Of a stretch of DNA of 64,000 bases, positions 1-9,143 are shown one piece after another. The stretch is taken from assembly GCA_023957125.1 (NCBI GenBank), contig JAMLHL010000012.1:1-64000 (forward strand), in the 5' to 3' direction. The notes under the pieces are model-generated. The model saw nothing but the letters and a program-made list of their open reading frames with translations, was not told the origin of the DNA and ran no database searches. The first letter of the stretch is position 1; each line of letters starts with the position of its first letter. Position numbers and translations under genes: made by a program. The DNA comes from Chitinophagaceae bacterium (GTDB lineage Bacteria > Bacteroidota > Bacteroidia > Chitinophagales > Chitinophagaceae).

Positions 1-930
1 GCTCAATCAGAATTAGCAAAAAATGCCGGAATAGAGGGGTTTATGTATTGGCACTATTGGTTTGGCAATGGAAAAACACTACTACAAAGACCATTTCAAG
101 AAGTGCTTAAAAGCGGAAAACCGGACTTTCCATTTTGTTTAGGGTGGGCCAACCATAATTGGGAAAATAAAACTTGGCACACGAAGGATCAATATAAAAA
201 AACCAGAATATTGGTGGAACAACTTTACTTGGGTAAAGTTGATTATGAAAACCATTTTTATTATTTGCTTGGCGCTTTCAAAGACAAAAGATATATAACC
301 GTTGAAGGGAAACCAATTTTCTTTATTTACTCTCCACCAGACTTTCATGATATAGGCACCTTTATTGATGTATGGCAACATCTGGCAAAACAGAATGGAT
401 TAAAAGGAATATATTTCATCGGCCAGGCGAATTTAAATTCGGAATGTAACCAATTCTTAAAAACAGAAATTGACGGAGTCTGTCGTGCAGGAGTATATGA
501 AGCTCAATTTAAGATTAGGGGTGAGTATGTTGTGAAAGCCCTAAACCGACTCAGAAGGCTAACTCATCTGGCCCCACTTCAAAAATATAATTATTCCGAT
601 ATTATAAAGAATTTACTTGTCCCTGAACTGGATAAAATTGAGAACGTTTATCCTACGGTGATACCCAACTACGACCACTCTCCGCGTTCAGGGGGTAGAG
701 GGGCTATTTGGTACAATAGCACCCCGGAATTGTTTCAAAAATTACTGCATAAAGCCATTGAAAGTGTTCAACACAAAGATGATGAGCATAAAATTGTTTT
801 TTTACGTTCATGGAATGAATGGGCTGAAGGAAATTATGTGGAACCAGATCTGAAATATGGACATGGTTATCTTGATGCGCTAAAACAGGAAGTGTTGTAC
901 AAAAACGAATCCGAAAAACAAAAAGTATGA
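1..930 (+). CDS. WbsX-like glycosyltransferase, 5' end cut by the window
   Basis: The reading frame is open from base 1 (it reads AQSELAKNAGIEGF before the first ATG at 43), so the true start lies outside the window and about 309 residues are visible. It resembles the WbsX family (Glyco_tran_WbsX), a TIM-barrel-like family found in O-antigen and capsule clusters. Family hallmarks are the N-terminal YWHYWFGNGK, the GWANHNW motif and the C-terminal RSWNEWAEGNYVEPD. No signal peptide or membrane segment is visible, so a cytoplasmic role in building a surface polysaccharide is likely. Its stop overlaps the start of the next glycosyltransferase by four bases (ATGA at 927), so the two are probably cotranscribed. 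The family is clear; the sugar transferred is unknown, and some relatives may be hydrolases. Confidence 0.85.
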   Translation, partial: AQSELAKNAGIEGFMYWHYWFGNGKTLLQRPFQEVLKSGKPDFPFCLGWANHNWENKTWHTKDQYKKTRILVEQLYLGKVDYENHFYYLLGAFKDKRYITVEGKPIFFIYSPPDFHDIGTFIDVWQHLAKQNGLKGIYFIGQANLNSECNQFLKTEIDGVCRAGVYEAQFKIRGEYVVKALNRLRRLTHLAPLQKYNYSDIIKNLLVPELDKIENVYPTVIPNYDHSPRSGGRGAIWYNSTPELFQKLLHKAIESVQHKDDEHKIVFLRSWNEWAEGNYVEPDLKYGHGYLDALKQEVLYKNESEKQKV

Positions 931-1787
931 AAAAGGTTGCAGTTTTAATAACCTGTCATAATCGGAAAAACAAGACGATAGTTAGCTTAGATGCACTAAA
1001 AAAATCTATTGAATATTCAGACTTAAACGTAAAATTTGATGTTTACGTGGTGGATGATGGGTCGACTGACGGAACATCAGCAGCAATCTTAGCACATTTT
1101 CCCAAAACAAACATTATCGTGGGAAATGGCAATTTGTTCTGGGCAGGAGGTATGCGTCTTGCCTGGAGCTCAGCTTTATCGTCCAAGCCATGCTACTATT
1201 TATTACTAAATGATGATACTTTTTTGTTCGAAAATAGTATCGACAAGCTCTTAAGAACAAGCATGGAATACTATAAAAAACGTTTTAAGCATGCCATTCT
1301 GGTTGGAAGCACGGTTGATACGCAGAAAAAATTAGTTACATACGGAGGAAGAAAATTATATTCAAAAAATAAACCGGAAAGCTTTTTAATTAAAGACAAT
1401 GATGAACTTGTCGAATGCGACCTTGCAAACGCCAATATAATGTTAGTTCCGCACGAAATAGTAAAAAGGATTGGTATTTTATCCGACAAATACACACATT
1501 CTATTGCCGATTATGATTATACACTTAGAGCCAGGAAGTTTGGATTTCAGGTACTGGTACATCCTGGTACCATGGGAACTTGTGAATTTGATCACGGCAA
1601 AAACTGGATGCCTGTTAACAGTAGACTTAAAGAAAGAATAAAGTATCTGAGGAGTCCAAAAGGTCTCTCGTATAAAGAATACTTATACTTTATAAGGAAA
1701 CACTTTCCTCTTAACCTGCCTTCGGCTTTCACGAAATTATGGATCAAAACTTTATTCCCTATTGTTTATGACAAGTTCAAAAAATAA
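927..1787 (+). CDS. Glycosyltransferase family 2 protein
   Basis: 286 residues with the GT-A fold signature of family 2: an N-terminal VAVLITCHNRKNKT strand-loop, the nucleotide-binding VVDDGSTDGT, a GNGNLFWAGGMR segment like rhamnosyltransferase-type members, and the metal-binding LLLNDDT (DxD equivalent). A DYDYTLRARKFGF motif near residue 195 matches the acceptor-side acidic motif. There are no membrane spans, so it is expected to act at the inner face of the membrane on a lipid-linked oligosaccharide. It overlaps the upstream WbsX gene by four bases and is followed by about 780 bases of degenerate DNA. Acceptor and donor cannot be read from the sequence. Confidence 0.88.
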   Translation: MKKVAVLITCHNRKNKTIVSLDALKKSIEYSDLNVKFDVYVVDDGSTDGTSAAILAHFPKTNIIVGNGNLFWAGGMRLAWSSALSSKPCYYLLLNDDTFLFENSIDKLLRTSMEYYKKRFKHAILVGSTVDTQKKLVTYGGRKLYSKNKPESFLIKDNDELVECDLANANIMLVPHEIVKRIGILSDKYTHSIADYDYTLRARKFGFQVLVHPGTMGTCEFDHGKNWMPVNSRLKERIKYLRSPKGLSYKEYLYFIRKHFPLNLPSAFTKLWIKTLFPIVYDKFKK

Positions 1788-2565
1788 TTCTTGAACAATA
1801 TTTTTTCAATTAGAGTTATTACAAGATTATCATAATTAAGGAGGACGTTGTATAAAAGAGTTAAAGAAATCAAAAAGATACTTGATTCTACCGTAGCTAT
1901 TTGCATCCAGGCAAGGGACTTCGAGAGTACATTATTGAAGAACATTCGATTTATTGAACAGCTCAGTCCATATTTTAGAGAATATTACATATGGCTGTGT
2001 AAAATGAAATAATAGCCAGAACACATTAAAACCATAATCAGGAGACGGGAAAAAAAACGTGGTAACTTTTTCTTTATTCAAATGATTGTAATCTATTAGA
2101 ATTTCCACCACGGCATCCAAGAAAATTGTCTTTATCTGACAAAAAACACCTCTCAAAACCTGTTGCCCGGCATTTTTATGATTCTTTCGCCCTTAAAGAA
2201 AGGAATGGCTGCCATCCTATTAACCTTAAGACACTAAAAGAAACTCAAATGAAATATAGCAATCTCAAATGAAGAATGAATTTGCTTCAGATAATATCCG
2301 GTTTCAATGCACTGACAATTTATAAATGACGTGCGGTAAGGTCCGTTGAATACTGAGTGAAAGACAACCCAGACTCATTGATAACCAGTCAGTGCGAACA
2401 TTTCACCCTGCATGAAGATATGATAAACCATGGTTTCAGTAAAATATACCTGAATCCATCTCTAATTGAAGTTTATGAATGACTAAGCCTAAAATGGTAT
2501 TATAAGAATTTTCAAATGATAATGAAGGATCTAATCTACTAAAAAATTATCTCAAAATTTTAACC
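1788..2565. other. AT-rich intergenic stretch with gene relics
   Basis: 778 bases with no intact gene. A short glycosyltransferase-like reading frame lies at 1848-2012 and is listed separately. Around 2111-2270 a plus frame reads about 50 open codons (RHPRKLSLSDKKHLSKPV...) without any family I recognise. The rest is broken by stops in all frames. The stretch is best read as the decayed remains of one or more former cluster genes. Confidence 0.5.
1848..2012 (+). pseudogene. Fragment of a glycosyltransferase-like gene
   Basis: A 54-codon open stretch begins at a possible TTG behind an AAGGAGGA-like sequence. It contains VAICIQARDFESTLLKN followed by IRFIEQLSPYFREY, then meets TAA. This pattern (an A/G-L/Q-ARN/D strand, then a helix with KNI..IE.L..YF) resembles the N-terminus of capsular mannosyltransferase-like proteins that go on for 250 or more residues. 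The rest of the domain is missing, so I read it as a decayed gene. The family assignment is tentative. Confidence 0.3.
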
Positions 2566-3579
2566 ATGACTAAAAACGCATATACACAATTTAATACTCC
2601 TATTCTATTTCTGATTTTCAATAGACCCGATACGACACTGGAGGTTTTTAATCAAATACAATTAATGAAACCGAAATTTTTATTTATAGCCGCTGACGGC
2701 CCGAGAGAAAATAAAGTTGGAGAATACGAGGCGTGCATGAAAGCGCGTGAGATAATAAAACGGATTGATTGGGATTGTGAAGTAATGACCCTATTTCGGG
2801 AGCGCAACCTTGGATGTGGGATTGCCGTAAGTTCTGCTATAACCTGGTTCCTTAATCAGGTAGAATACGGTATTATACTAGAAGACGATTGTGTACCTGC
2901 ACTATCCTTCTTTGACTACTGTGAATACCTTCTGAAAAAGTATAAAGACGATAAGGAAGTAATGCATATCAGTGGAAGTAACTTTCAGAATAAAAATAAT
3001 AAAGGTGAAACCAGCTACTATTTTTCGTATTATCCACACATATGGGGATGGGCTACCTGGCGGCGGGCCTGGGCTCACTATGATTTCAAAATATCTGATT
3101 CAAAACATCTTTTTAATTCAGTGACTGAAAAGAAATTAATTTCAAGAAGAGAGCGGAATCATCTTAGGAAAAAATTAATGAAGGTTGAATCGAAGGAGAT
3201 TAATACATGGGACTATCAGTGGTTTTTTTCTATTCTGAAAAATAACGGATTTGCGATAACACCTAATTGTAATTTGGTTATTAACATAGGAGTTAGAAAT
3301 TCTCCTACACATAAATTTCTACGGGATTCAAGTAAGGAGATAAGTATTTTAGAGGAAATTGATTTCCCTTTGGTTGATCCTTCAAAAAAAATAGATTTCG
3401 AAGCTGATCTTTACACATTTAATAATACTCTTTCTCACAGCCATAGAAGGTTATTTCGTTTATTCATGGAGAATAGTAGTTTGACAATTCTTAAGTATGT
3501 ATTTAATGAAAAAATCCTTACGAATTCAAATAAGAATAACTTATTGAAGCTCAGAAAAAGAATTCAAAAATGTTTTTAA
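2566..3579 (+). CDS. GT-A type nucleotide-diphospho-sugar transferase
   Basis: 337 residues. The N-terminus PILFLIFNRPDTT, the AADGPR segment, the NLGCG loop and the metal-binding ILEDDCVP motif mark it as a GT-A nucleotide-sugar transferase of the type often annotated simply as nucleotide-diphospho-sugar transferase or hemolysin activation-like protein in polysaccharide clusters. A WGWATWRRAW motif follows at about residue 160, typical of this subfamily. It is soluble, with no signal peptide or membrane span. The gene stands alone between two AT-rich gaps. Its base composition is markedly lower in GC than genes after 5.7 kb, which suggests acquisition by transfer. The specific sugar is unknown. 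Confidence 0.8.
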   Translation: MTKNAYTQFNTPILFLIFNRPDTTLEVFNQIQLMKPKFLFIAADGPRENKVGEYEACMKAREIIKRIDWDCEVMTLFRERNLGCGIAVSSAITWFLNQVEYGIILEDDCVPALSFFDYCEYLLKKYKDDKEVMHISGSNFQNKNNKGETSYYFSYYPHIWGWATWRRAWAHYDFKISDSKHLFNSVTEKKLISRRERNHLRKKLMKVESKEINTWDYQWFFSILKNNGFAITPNCNLVINIGVRNSPTHKFLRDSSKEISILEEIDFPLVDPSKKIDFEADLYTFNNTLSHSHRRLFRLFMENSSLTILKYVFNEKILTNSNKNNLLKLRKRIQKCF

Positions 3580-3711
3580 ACTAGCTTAACCTGTAAGTTG
3601 AATCAGAAAAATAAACATTAAAAGATATTTTTTACTCTACTATATTACTTGGTCCGATCTCATTAGAGCTTAGCAGAATAGCACAGATATGATTACATTA
3701 TTTTTTTTGCG

Positions 3712-4827
3712 ATGAATAAAAATTATATACTTTTCCTCCTTCATTTGCCCCCTCCGGTACATGGTTCATCTATTGTAGGAGAAAACATTAAAAAAAACAG
3801 TGAGATAAATAGGCTTTTTGATTGTGTTTTTATAAATATTCTGATATCCAACAGATTAAATGAAACTGGAAGATTTCACATAAAAAAAATGTTTTTTTCT
3901 ATTTCCATTTTTTTTAAAATATTTTTTTTGCTGATGAGAAGGCGTCCTCATCTTTGTTATTTAGCGCTTACTACTACAGGGCTATCCTTATACAAAGACG
4001 TGATGATTATTGGATTGCTAAAATTTTTTCGAATCAAAATGATTTATCATCTTCATAACAAAGGGGTTAAGATTAAACAGGAAAGGAAGCTATGCAGACT
4101 GGTATACAACTTTATATTTGAAAATTCTGAAGTTATTATTTTGTCAAACCTTTTATATAGTGATATCAATACTACAGTAAAGAAGTCGAACGTACATATA
4201 TGCCCCAATGGGATTTCTGACCAAATTACAGAAGTGAGAAATGAACACCTTCATGATGGTAATAGTAAGAAAGTCCGGGTTTCTTTGCTATTTTTTTCCA
4301 ACCTAATGGAATCGAAAGGTGTTTTGGTTTTAATGAAAGCTTTCGTATTGTTGTTTCGTCGTGGAATTTTATTTGAGGGAGTAATTGTTGGTAACGAGGG
4401 TGATGTTACTCTTAAGAGACTTAATAATTTAAGATGCGAACTGGGTTTAAACGAAATTGTGAAATTATATAATGGCAAATACGGTGTAGAAAAATCAGAG
4501 GCTTTTTTAAAGGCAGATATTTTCGTTTTACCTACATTGAATGATTGCTTTCCATTAGTTATTTTGGAAGCGATGTCTTACTCGTTGCCTATTGTGTCAA
4601 CAGTTGAGGGAGGCATTCCGGATATTGTTGAAGAAAATAGAACAGGGTTTCTAGTTCCCAAAAATGATGTAAATGCACTAACAGACAAACTAGAACTTTT
4701 AATAAATTCCTCTGAACTTAGATTTAAGATGGGTACAGCTGGTAGGAAAAAATTTGAAAGAGAGTTTACAATCGAAAAATTTGAATCTCGGATTGGAGAG
4801 ATATTGCAAAGTGTGGCTGAGAAATAA
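3712..4827 (+). CDS. Glycosyltransferase family 4 (GT-B) protein
   Basis: 371 residues. The N-terminal domain starts with LLHLPPPVHGSSIVGENI, typical of GT4 enzymes that bind the acceptor there. The C-terminal domain (about 190-365) has the nucleotide-sugar site: LFFSNLMESKGV, then ADIFVLPTLNDCFPLVILEAMS with the E-x7-E motif, and STVEGGIPDIVEENRTGFLV. This is the usual GT-B retaining transferase layout, full length for the family. The gene is very AT-rich, with several poly-T/poly-A runs such as those near 3897-3930. It probably adds one sugar to the repeat unit of the surface polysaccharide made by this cluster. Confidence 0.88.
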   Translation: MNKNYILFLLHLPPPVHGSSIVGENIKKNSEINRLFDCVFINILISNRLNETGRFHIKKMFFSISIFFKIFFLLMRRRPHLCYLALTTTGLSLYKDVMIIGLLKFFRIKMIYHLHNKGVKIKQERKLCRLVYNFIFENSEVIILSNLLYSDINTTVKKSNVHICPNGISDQITEVRNEHLHDGNSKKVRVSLLFFSNLMESKGVLVLMKAFVLLFRRGILFEGVIVGNEGDVTLKRLNNLRCELGLNEIVKLYNGKYGVEKSEAFLKADIFVLPTLNDCFPLVILEAMSYSLPIVSTVEGGIPDIVEENRTGFLVPKNDVNALTDKLELLINSSELRFKMGTAGRKKFEREFTIEKFESRIGEILQSVAEK

Positions 4828-4974
4828 ATTGGAAATATGAATTATTTTAATTTTTGCTTACCACGATAGTCGTAGTATAGTGGAAATAATTATTGCCACG
4901 TAGAATTATGGACTTTTAGTCAATAGCTATTTGCAAGCAAAAAATTCTTTATTTAATCCAATTTTACTTCACTC

Positions 4975-5715
4975 TTGCCCAAACCCTATAGATCCGTGGA
5001 TATACTAGGTTTTAATGTGTTTAACGGTCAACTGTCTGACATAGACCATTCCAGTAAGCATCTGATCAACACATTCAGTCCTAATTCCTACGGAATAGCC
5101 CGGAATGACCTGGAATTTAAAACAGCCTTAAAGAATACGGATATTTTAGTTTTAGACGGCATGGGTATAGCGATCGGCTCTCTTTTGCTTTATGGCAAGA
5201 ATATTAAAAAAATTGCGGGCCAGGACTGCTTTGACTATTTTATCAATTCAGCCAACGAAAGAAAATGGAGAGTGTTTTTTTTAGGATCTACTAATGAGAC
5301 AATTTCCAAAATACTAGGACGATTAAAAAAAGAATTTCCACAAGTAGTAGCTACAGGATATTCACCTCCCTTCAAAACAATTTTTTCGGAAGAGGATAGT
5401 CTTAAAATGATCAGCGCCATCAATGCGTTTCAGCCAAACGTTTTATTTATAGGAATGACTGCTCCAAAGCAGGAAAAATGGGCTTATCAGTATAGAGAAA
5501 AGCTAAACACAAATATAATCTGTACAATAGGCAACGTTTTTGATTGGTATGTCGGCAACAGTAAACGACCTGCCAAAATTTGGATTAAACTCAGACTTGA
5601 ATGGTTGATTCGTATCTTTCTTCGTCCTGAGATATTCAGACGGAACACCGGGAATCAACTCCTTTTCTTCAAAGATTTGATGCTCGTTTTGCTTAAAGTA
5701 AAAAGAATAAAATGA
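4975..5715 (+). CDS. WecG/TagA/CpsF family glycosyltransferase (GT26)
   Basis: 246 residues, the usual size for family GT26. Motifs in order are NTDILVLDGMGI with the conserved Asp, GQDCFDYFI, FFLGST, GMTAPKQEKWAY, and the C-terminal FDWYVGNSKRPAKIW and EWLIRIFLRPEIFRR. Members transfer UDP-activated N-acetylmannosamine(uronate) or a related sugar onto lipid-linked GlcNAc at the membrane. The start is TTG at 4975: an in-frame stop lies seven codons upstream and the next ATG would remove about 60 conserved residues. No Shine-Dalgarno is visible. The stop overlaps the ATG of the following oxidoreductase gene (ATGA at 5712), so translation is probably coupled. Confidence 0.85.
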   Translation: MPKPYRSVDILGFNVFNGQLSDIDHSSKHLINTFSPNSYGIARNDLEFKTALKNTDILVLDGMGIAIGSLLLYGKNIKKIAGQDCFDYFINSANERKWRVFFLGSTNETISKILGRLKKEFPQVVATGYSPPFKTIFSEEDSLKMISAINAFQPNVLFIGMTAPKQEKWAYQYREKLNTNIICTIGNVFDWYVGNSKRPAKIWIKLRLEWLIRIFLRPEIFRRNTGNQLLFFKDLMLVLLKVKRIK

Positions 5716-6731
5716 TCCGAACAGGAATAATCGGCCTCGGAAAAATGGGTATTTCACACTGCGCTATTTTAGGAGCTCACCAGGATATAAACCTGGTGGC
5801 AGTTTGTGATGCTTCCTCCCTGGTGTTAGAGGCCTTCAAAAAACATTCAAAATATCAATGTTTTTCAGACTATAAAAGAATGATAGACAGCACGGAGTTG
5901 GATGCGATTGTCATCGCTTCACCTACCCGGTTTCATGATGAAATGGTTTCCTATGCCCTGGAAAAGGGATTGCACGTCTTTTGCGAAAAACCTTTTTCAC
6001 TTGAATATGCAAAGGGAAAAGAATTAGCAAAAAGGGCAAAGCAGCTAAATCTGGTTAACCAGGTGGGATATCACAACCGGTTCATTGGTACCTTCATAGA
6101 AATGAAAAGGTTATTGAAAGGAGGCGTGATCGGACCGGTTTATCATTTTCTTGCTGAATCATACGGGCCGGTGGTATTAAAGGAAAGCAATAGCACCTGG
6201 AGGTCAAAACCTGCTGAAGGCGGCGGTTGTTTATATGATTATGCTTCCCACACGATTGACTTGGTAAATTTTCTATTGGGCAGGCCGGTAAAGGTGTCCG
6301 GTACCCAACTGAAAATGGTGTTTTCTAAAAACGTCGAAGACGCGGTTTACGCAACCCTTACCCTTGAATCGGGGATCTCGGGACAGTTATCGGTTAACTG
6401 GAGTGATGAAACGCACCGCAAAATGAATACCCGGATCACGGCAATAGGAAAAAGAGGGCAGTTGATAGCGGATGCAACTGAGTTGAAGATATACGTAACG
6501 GCAGAAAATTCTACTCTGAACCTGGAGAAAGGCTGGACGATAAAGAATATTACAGAACTTGCCGGGAACGTTAATTTTTATTTGCGGGGGGAGGAGTATT
6601 CTGCGCAAATTGATTATTTTATTAATGCAATAAAATCAAAAAGTGTAGAAAATAAAAGTTCTTTTGAGAATGCCTGTCAGACGGATCAACTGATCAGCAT
6701 GCTGCAGGCAGACGGTGCAGGAAATTATTAA
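5712..6731 (+). CDS. Gfo/Idh/MocA family NAD(P)-dependent oxidoreductase
   Basis: 339 residues. The N-terminal Rossmann fold begins RTGIIGLGKMGISH (GxGxxG). The family EKP motif with the catalytic-region Lys is seen as VFCEKPFSLEYAKG near residue 95, and the C-terminal substrate domain carries GGGCLYDYASHTIDLVNF with the usual Asp/His pair. Such enzymes oxidise or reduce sugar nucleotides, inositols or sugar acids. Translational overlap with the WecG-type gene and the next gene 25 bases downstream place it in the polysaccharide operon, where it most likely makes a modified nucleotide sugar. The substrate cannot be told from sequence. Confidence 0.9.
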   Translation: MIRTGIIGLGKMGISHCAILGAHQDINLVAVCDASSLVLEAFKKHSKYQCFSDYKRMIDSTELDAIVIASPTRFHDEMVSYALEKGLHVFCEKPFSLEYAKGKELAKRAKQLNLVNQVGYHNRFIGTFIEMKRLLKGGVIGPVYHFLAESYGPVVLKESNSTWRSKPAEGGGCLYDYASHTIDLVNFLLGRPVKVSGTQLKMVFSKNVEDAVYATLTLESGISGQLSVNWSDETHRKMNTRITAIGKRGQLIADATELKIYVTAENSTLNLEKGWTIKNITELAGNVNFYLRGEEYSAQIDYFINAIKSKSVENKSSFENACQTDQLISMLQADGAGNY

Positions 6732-6755
6732 ACCAAGAGAAAATATCAGGCAGAA

Positions 6756-7637
6756 ATGGACAGGGTCATTTTTGGAGACAACCAGTTTTTTGGCATTAAC
6801 CATAGTTCGGATGAAAAGGCAAGAGCACAGGCAATTAAATTTAAAACAAATGAGGCTGTAAAAGCGGTATTGGATATAGTGGTAGAGGAAGGCATCAACA
6901 CTTTTATGTGTACCACGCATGACCGTATGATCGGAATAGGAGAGATGATCAGGAGAGACAAAAGATACCTGGATTTTAAGATATATCCCTGTATGCCTTA
7001 TGCCCATAAATATGCCAATGCGGTAACGGAGTTGGGGATTATGGGTACCATCAAACATTATCTCCCGGGAAATATAATAAGTACCCTCACAAAAGGCGGA
7101 CTGGCTTTTGTTAAGAAGGATTTCATTTCCATGATGGAACTGATGGTGGATGCGGAAATGAAAATGTTCCGGGAGATTTCTACCCCGGTAATTTTTATTC
7201 AGAATGTGATTACCGATCTGCTTCTTGGATTAGGTATGACTGATTTTCTCGTAGGATTTCATAATTATATCCGGGAAAGATACAATGCTGAACCGGGTTA
7301 CATTACGATGAATCTTCCGCTTTTATTAGACACTTTAGAAAAGGCGGGTATAGAAAACCCAATAATCTGCGCATCCATCAATAAGGCAGGTTTCAGAATG
7401 TCCGGAGGCAAAGCCAATTATGAAAAAGTAATTGCGCAAAAACGTTGCCGGCTGATTGCGATGCAGATATTTGCCGCCGGTACTATACCCTATAAAGAAG
7501 CTATTGAATACGTATGTGAAATGGATGGGATTGAATCCGTTTTGTTTGGCGCATCCTCGAGGGTTAATATTAAAAATTCGATAGAAACGATTAAAACTTA
7601 TAATAGAGTCAGGGAAGAAAGAGCGGCTATTGAATGA
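6756..7637 (+). CDS. TIM-barrel protein of unknown function, aldo/keto-reductase-like
   Basis: 293 residues starting RVIFGDNQFFGINHSS. The segments EEGINTFMCTTHDRM, FKIYPCMPYAHKYANAV and IICASINKAGFRMSGG look like successive beta/alpha units. The C-terminal GIESVLFGASSRVNIKNSIETIK resembles the NADPH-phosphate-binding end of aldo/keto reductases (a V-x-G-A-S-S-x-x-N/I pattern). The N-terminal part lacks the clear AKR tetrad, so I do not claim the reaction. It follows the Gfo/Idh gene by 24 bases and ends the polysaccharide cluster; pairing of these two suggests consecutive steps in making an unusual sugar. Base composition already matches the rest of the chromosome. Confidence 0.6.
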   Translation: MDRVIFGDNQFFGINHSSDEKARAQAIKFKTNEAVKAVLDIVVEEGINTFMCTTHDRMIGIGEMIRRDKRYLDFKIYPCMPYAHKYANAVTELGIMGTIKHYLPGNIISTLTKGGLAFVKKDFISMMELMVDAEMKMFREISTPVIFIQNVITDLLLGLGMTDFLVGFHNYIRERYNAEPGYITMNLPLLLDTLEKAGIENPIICASINKAGFRMSGGKANYEKVIAQKRCRLIAMQIFAAGTIPYKEAIEYVCEMDGIESVLFGASSRVNIKNSIETIKTYNRVREERAAIE

Positions 7638-7842
7638 TTCTTCCGTAAATCGCATGGATCAGTGCCGGATGTTTTCCGAAGATTCCGCAGATCAACACAC
7701 AAGGGTTCTCACAGATGAACACGGAAGAGAAAGAAGTAAAGAACGGGTTATCCGACTTCATAGTAAGCAGATTGCTTCGTTGCGGTGTAATTAGTATAGA
7801 TTCAGCAACCTTCTTCGCTCCCCGCAAATACCTTGCTGTAAC

Positions 7843-9075
7843 TCACTGCCGCTCCATCACCCACCTGTTGAGCAGATTGCCCGGAGCCTCAATAACGATC
7901 TTATAAAAAGGAGAAGGATTATTGCTTACGTCAATAATGGCTTTCTGCTTCGACAGCGGCACGGTAGCTACCATACTATATTCATCCTTCCCACCCTCTT
8001 TAAAACGATTAGTAGTTGCCAACCATATCTTAGTATCTCCTTTTTTTGATACCGCCTTCCAGGTTATCCGCAGTTTGCCATCTTTCAATATCGCATTGGG
8101 AGAAGTTGCTGAAATATTGCCGACAAGAGGGATACCATCCACTTCCATCAGCTTGTCGCGGGGAATCACAATATCCAGGTGTTTGGCAAGGGAAGGCATA
8201 ATATCCACCACGCCGGGATTCCCGTTTTTAAAATAATCATTCAGTCCTTTCGCATTCGTAACGATCCAGGTATTTCTTTGTCTGTCCGATTGCCCCCCGT
8301 GCCCTTTTCCGTCTTTTTCAGATCTGCCATGGTCGGTAGTGATGTAGATCACCCAATCTTCATGAAAATTCTTTTCACGGTATTGTATAGCCGACCATAA
8401 CCTTCCCATCTGCCGGTCCATTATTTCCACAGCTTTATAAAACTGGGGGCTATCGCCGTACATATGCCCCATATCATCTGTATATTCGAGATATACCCAG
8501 GAAAGATCCGGCGCTTGTTTTTGAATATAGTCAGCGGCTTTATCTACTACAGCCTCGTCTATCCGGTGCATAAAATCCCTGTTTTTATCGTGCGGGTAGT
8601 TCAGGGTATCCAATTCCAGTCCATCGAAGTGATAATCCAGTTTCAGGTAGCCGGTGGCGGAAAGGTTTTCTCCGACCAGTTTTGTTCGGTTATCTTCCCA
8701 ACTGGAAAACACTGCTGCTTTCCGGTTCGGGTATTGCTCTTTTAAGAAACGAAAAATCGTCCTGTAATTGTAGTTGGGTTTTGCAATATCGTTATCCCAG
8801 ACATTGTGCTTGTTTACCCAGGTGCCCGTCAGTAAACTATTATATCCCACAGCGGAAATGGTAGGCGTCTCCGAATAGCCTCCTTTTTCTCCGCCCACAT
8901 GGGCCCTGGCATAGCCCCCCACTTTTGCAATGGCATCGAGATGGGGCGTATTCAGTTTTTCAATCACATCGGCGGGAATGCCGTCAACGATCACAAAGAT
9001 GGCTTTGGAATTGCGCTGGGCAAAGGAGTTTATCCCAAAAACCAGGTTCAATAATATTGCAGCAAACATCTTCAT
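7843..9075 (-). CDS. Secreted alkaline phosphatase superfamily protein (nucleotide pyrophosphatase/phosphodiesterase type)
   Basis: 410 residues with a signal peptide (MKMFAAILLNLVFGINSFAQ). The alkaline-phosphatase fold is shown by IFVIVDGIPADVI (first metal Asp), the nucleophile region ETPTISAVGYNSLLTGTW with a Thr/Ser, LEYTDDMGHMYG and ITTDHGR...GHGG (metal Asp/His). A C-terminal domain after residue 320 (ITWKAVSKKGDTKIWLATTN) looks like a beta-sandwich. It would act in the periplasm or outside on phosphodiesters, phosphonate-type or pyrophosphate substrates. It is the first of three paralogous superfamily members on this strand between 7.8 and 13.1 kb. The exact substrate is unknown. Confidence 0.85.
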   Translation of the reverse strand: MKMFAAILLNLVFGINSFAQRNSKAIFVIVDGIPADVIEKLNTPHLDAIAKVGGYARAHVGGEKGGYSETPTISAVGYNSLLTGTWVNKHNVWDNDIAKPNYNYRTIFRFLKEQYPNRKAAVFSSWEDNRTKLVGENLSATGYLKLDYHFDGLELDTLNYPHDKNRDFMHRIDEAVVDKAADYIQKQAPDLSWVYLEYTDDMGHMYGDSPQFYKAVEIMDRQMGRLWSAIQYREKNFHEDWVIYITTDHGRSEKDGKGHGGQSDRQRNTWIVTNAKGLNDYFKNGNPGVVDIMPSLAKHLDIVIPRDKLMEVDGIPLVGNISATSPNAILKDGKLRITWKAVSKKGDTKIWLATTNRFKEGGKDEYSMVATVPLSKQKAIIDVSNNPSPFYKIVIEAPGNLLNRWVMERQ

Positions 9076-9143
9076 AATCTAAATACATTTTAGGTAATAA
9101 ATACAACCGCAATATAAAAGTAAGTTCAGAAAAATCTACTATC

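Noticed and set aside
2105..2270. Possible second pseudogene in the 1.8-2.6 kb gap
   Set aside because: An open stretch of about 50 codons without recognisable motifs; too weak to list as a gene.
6636..7058. 140-codon minus-strand frame
   Set aside because: It is antisense across the junction of two well-supported cluster genes and shows no domain.
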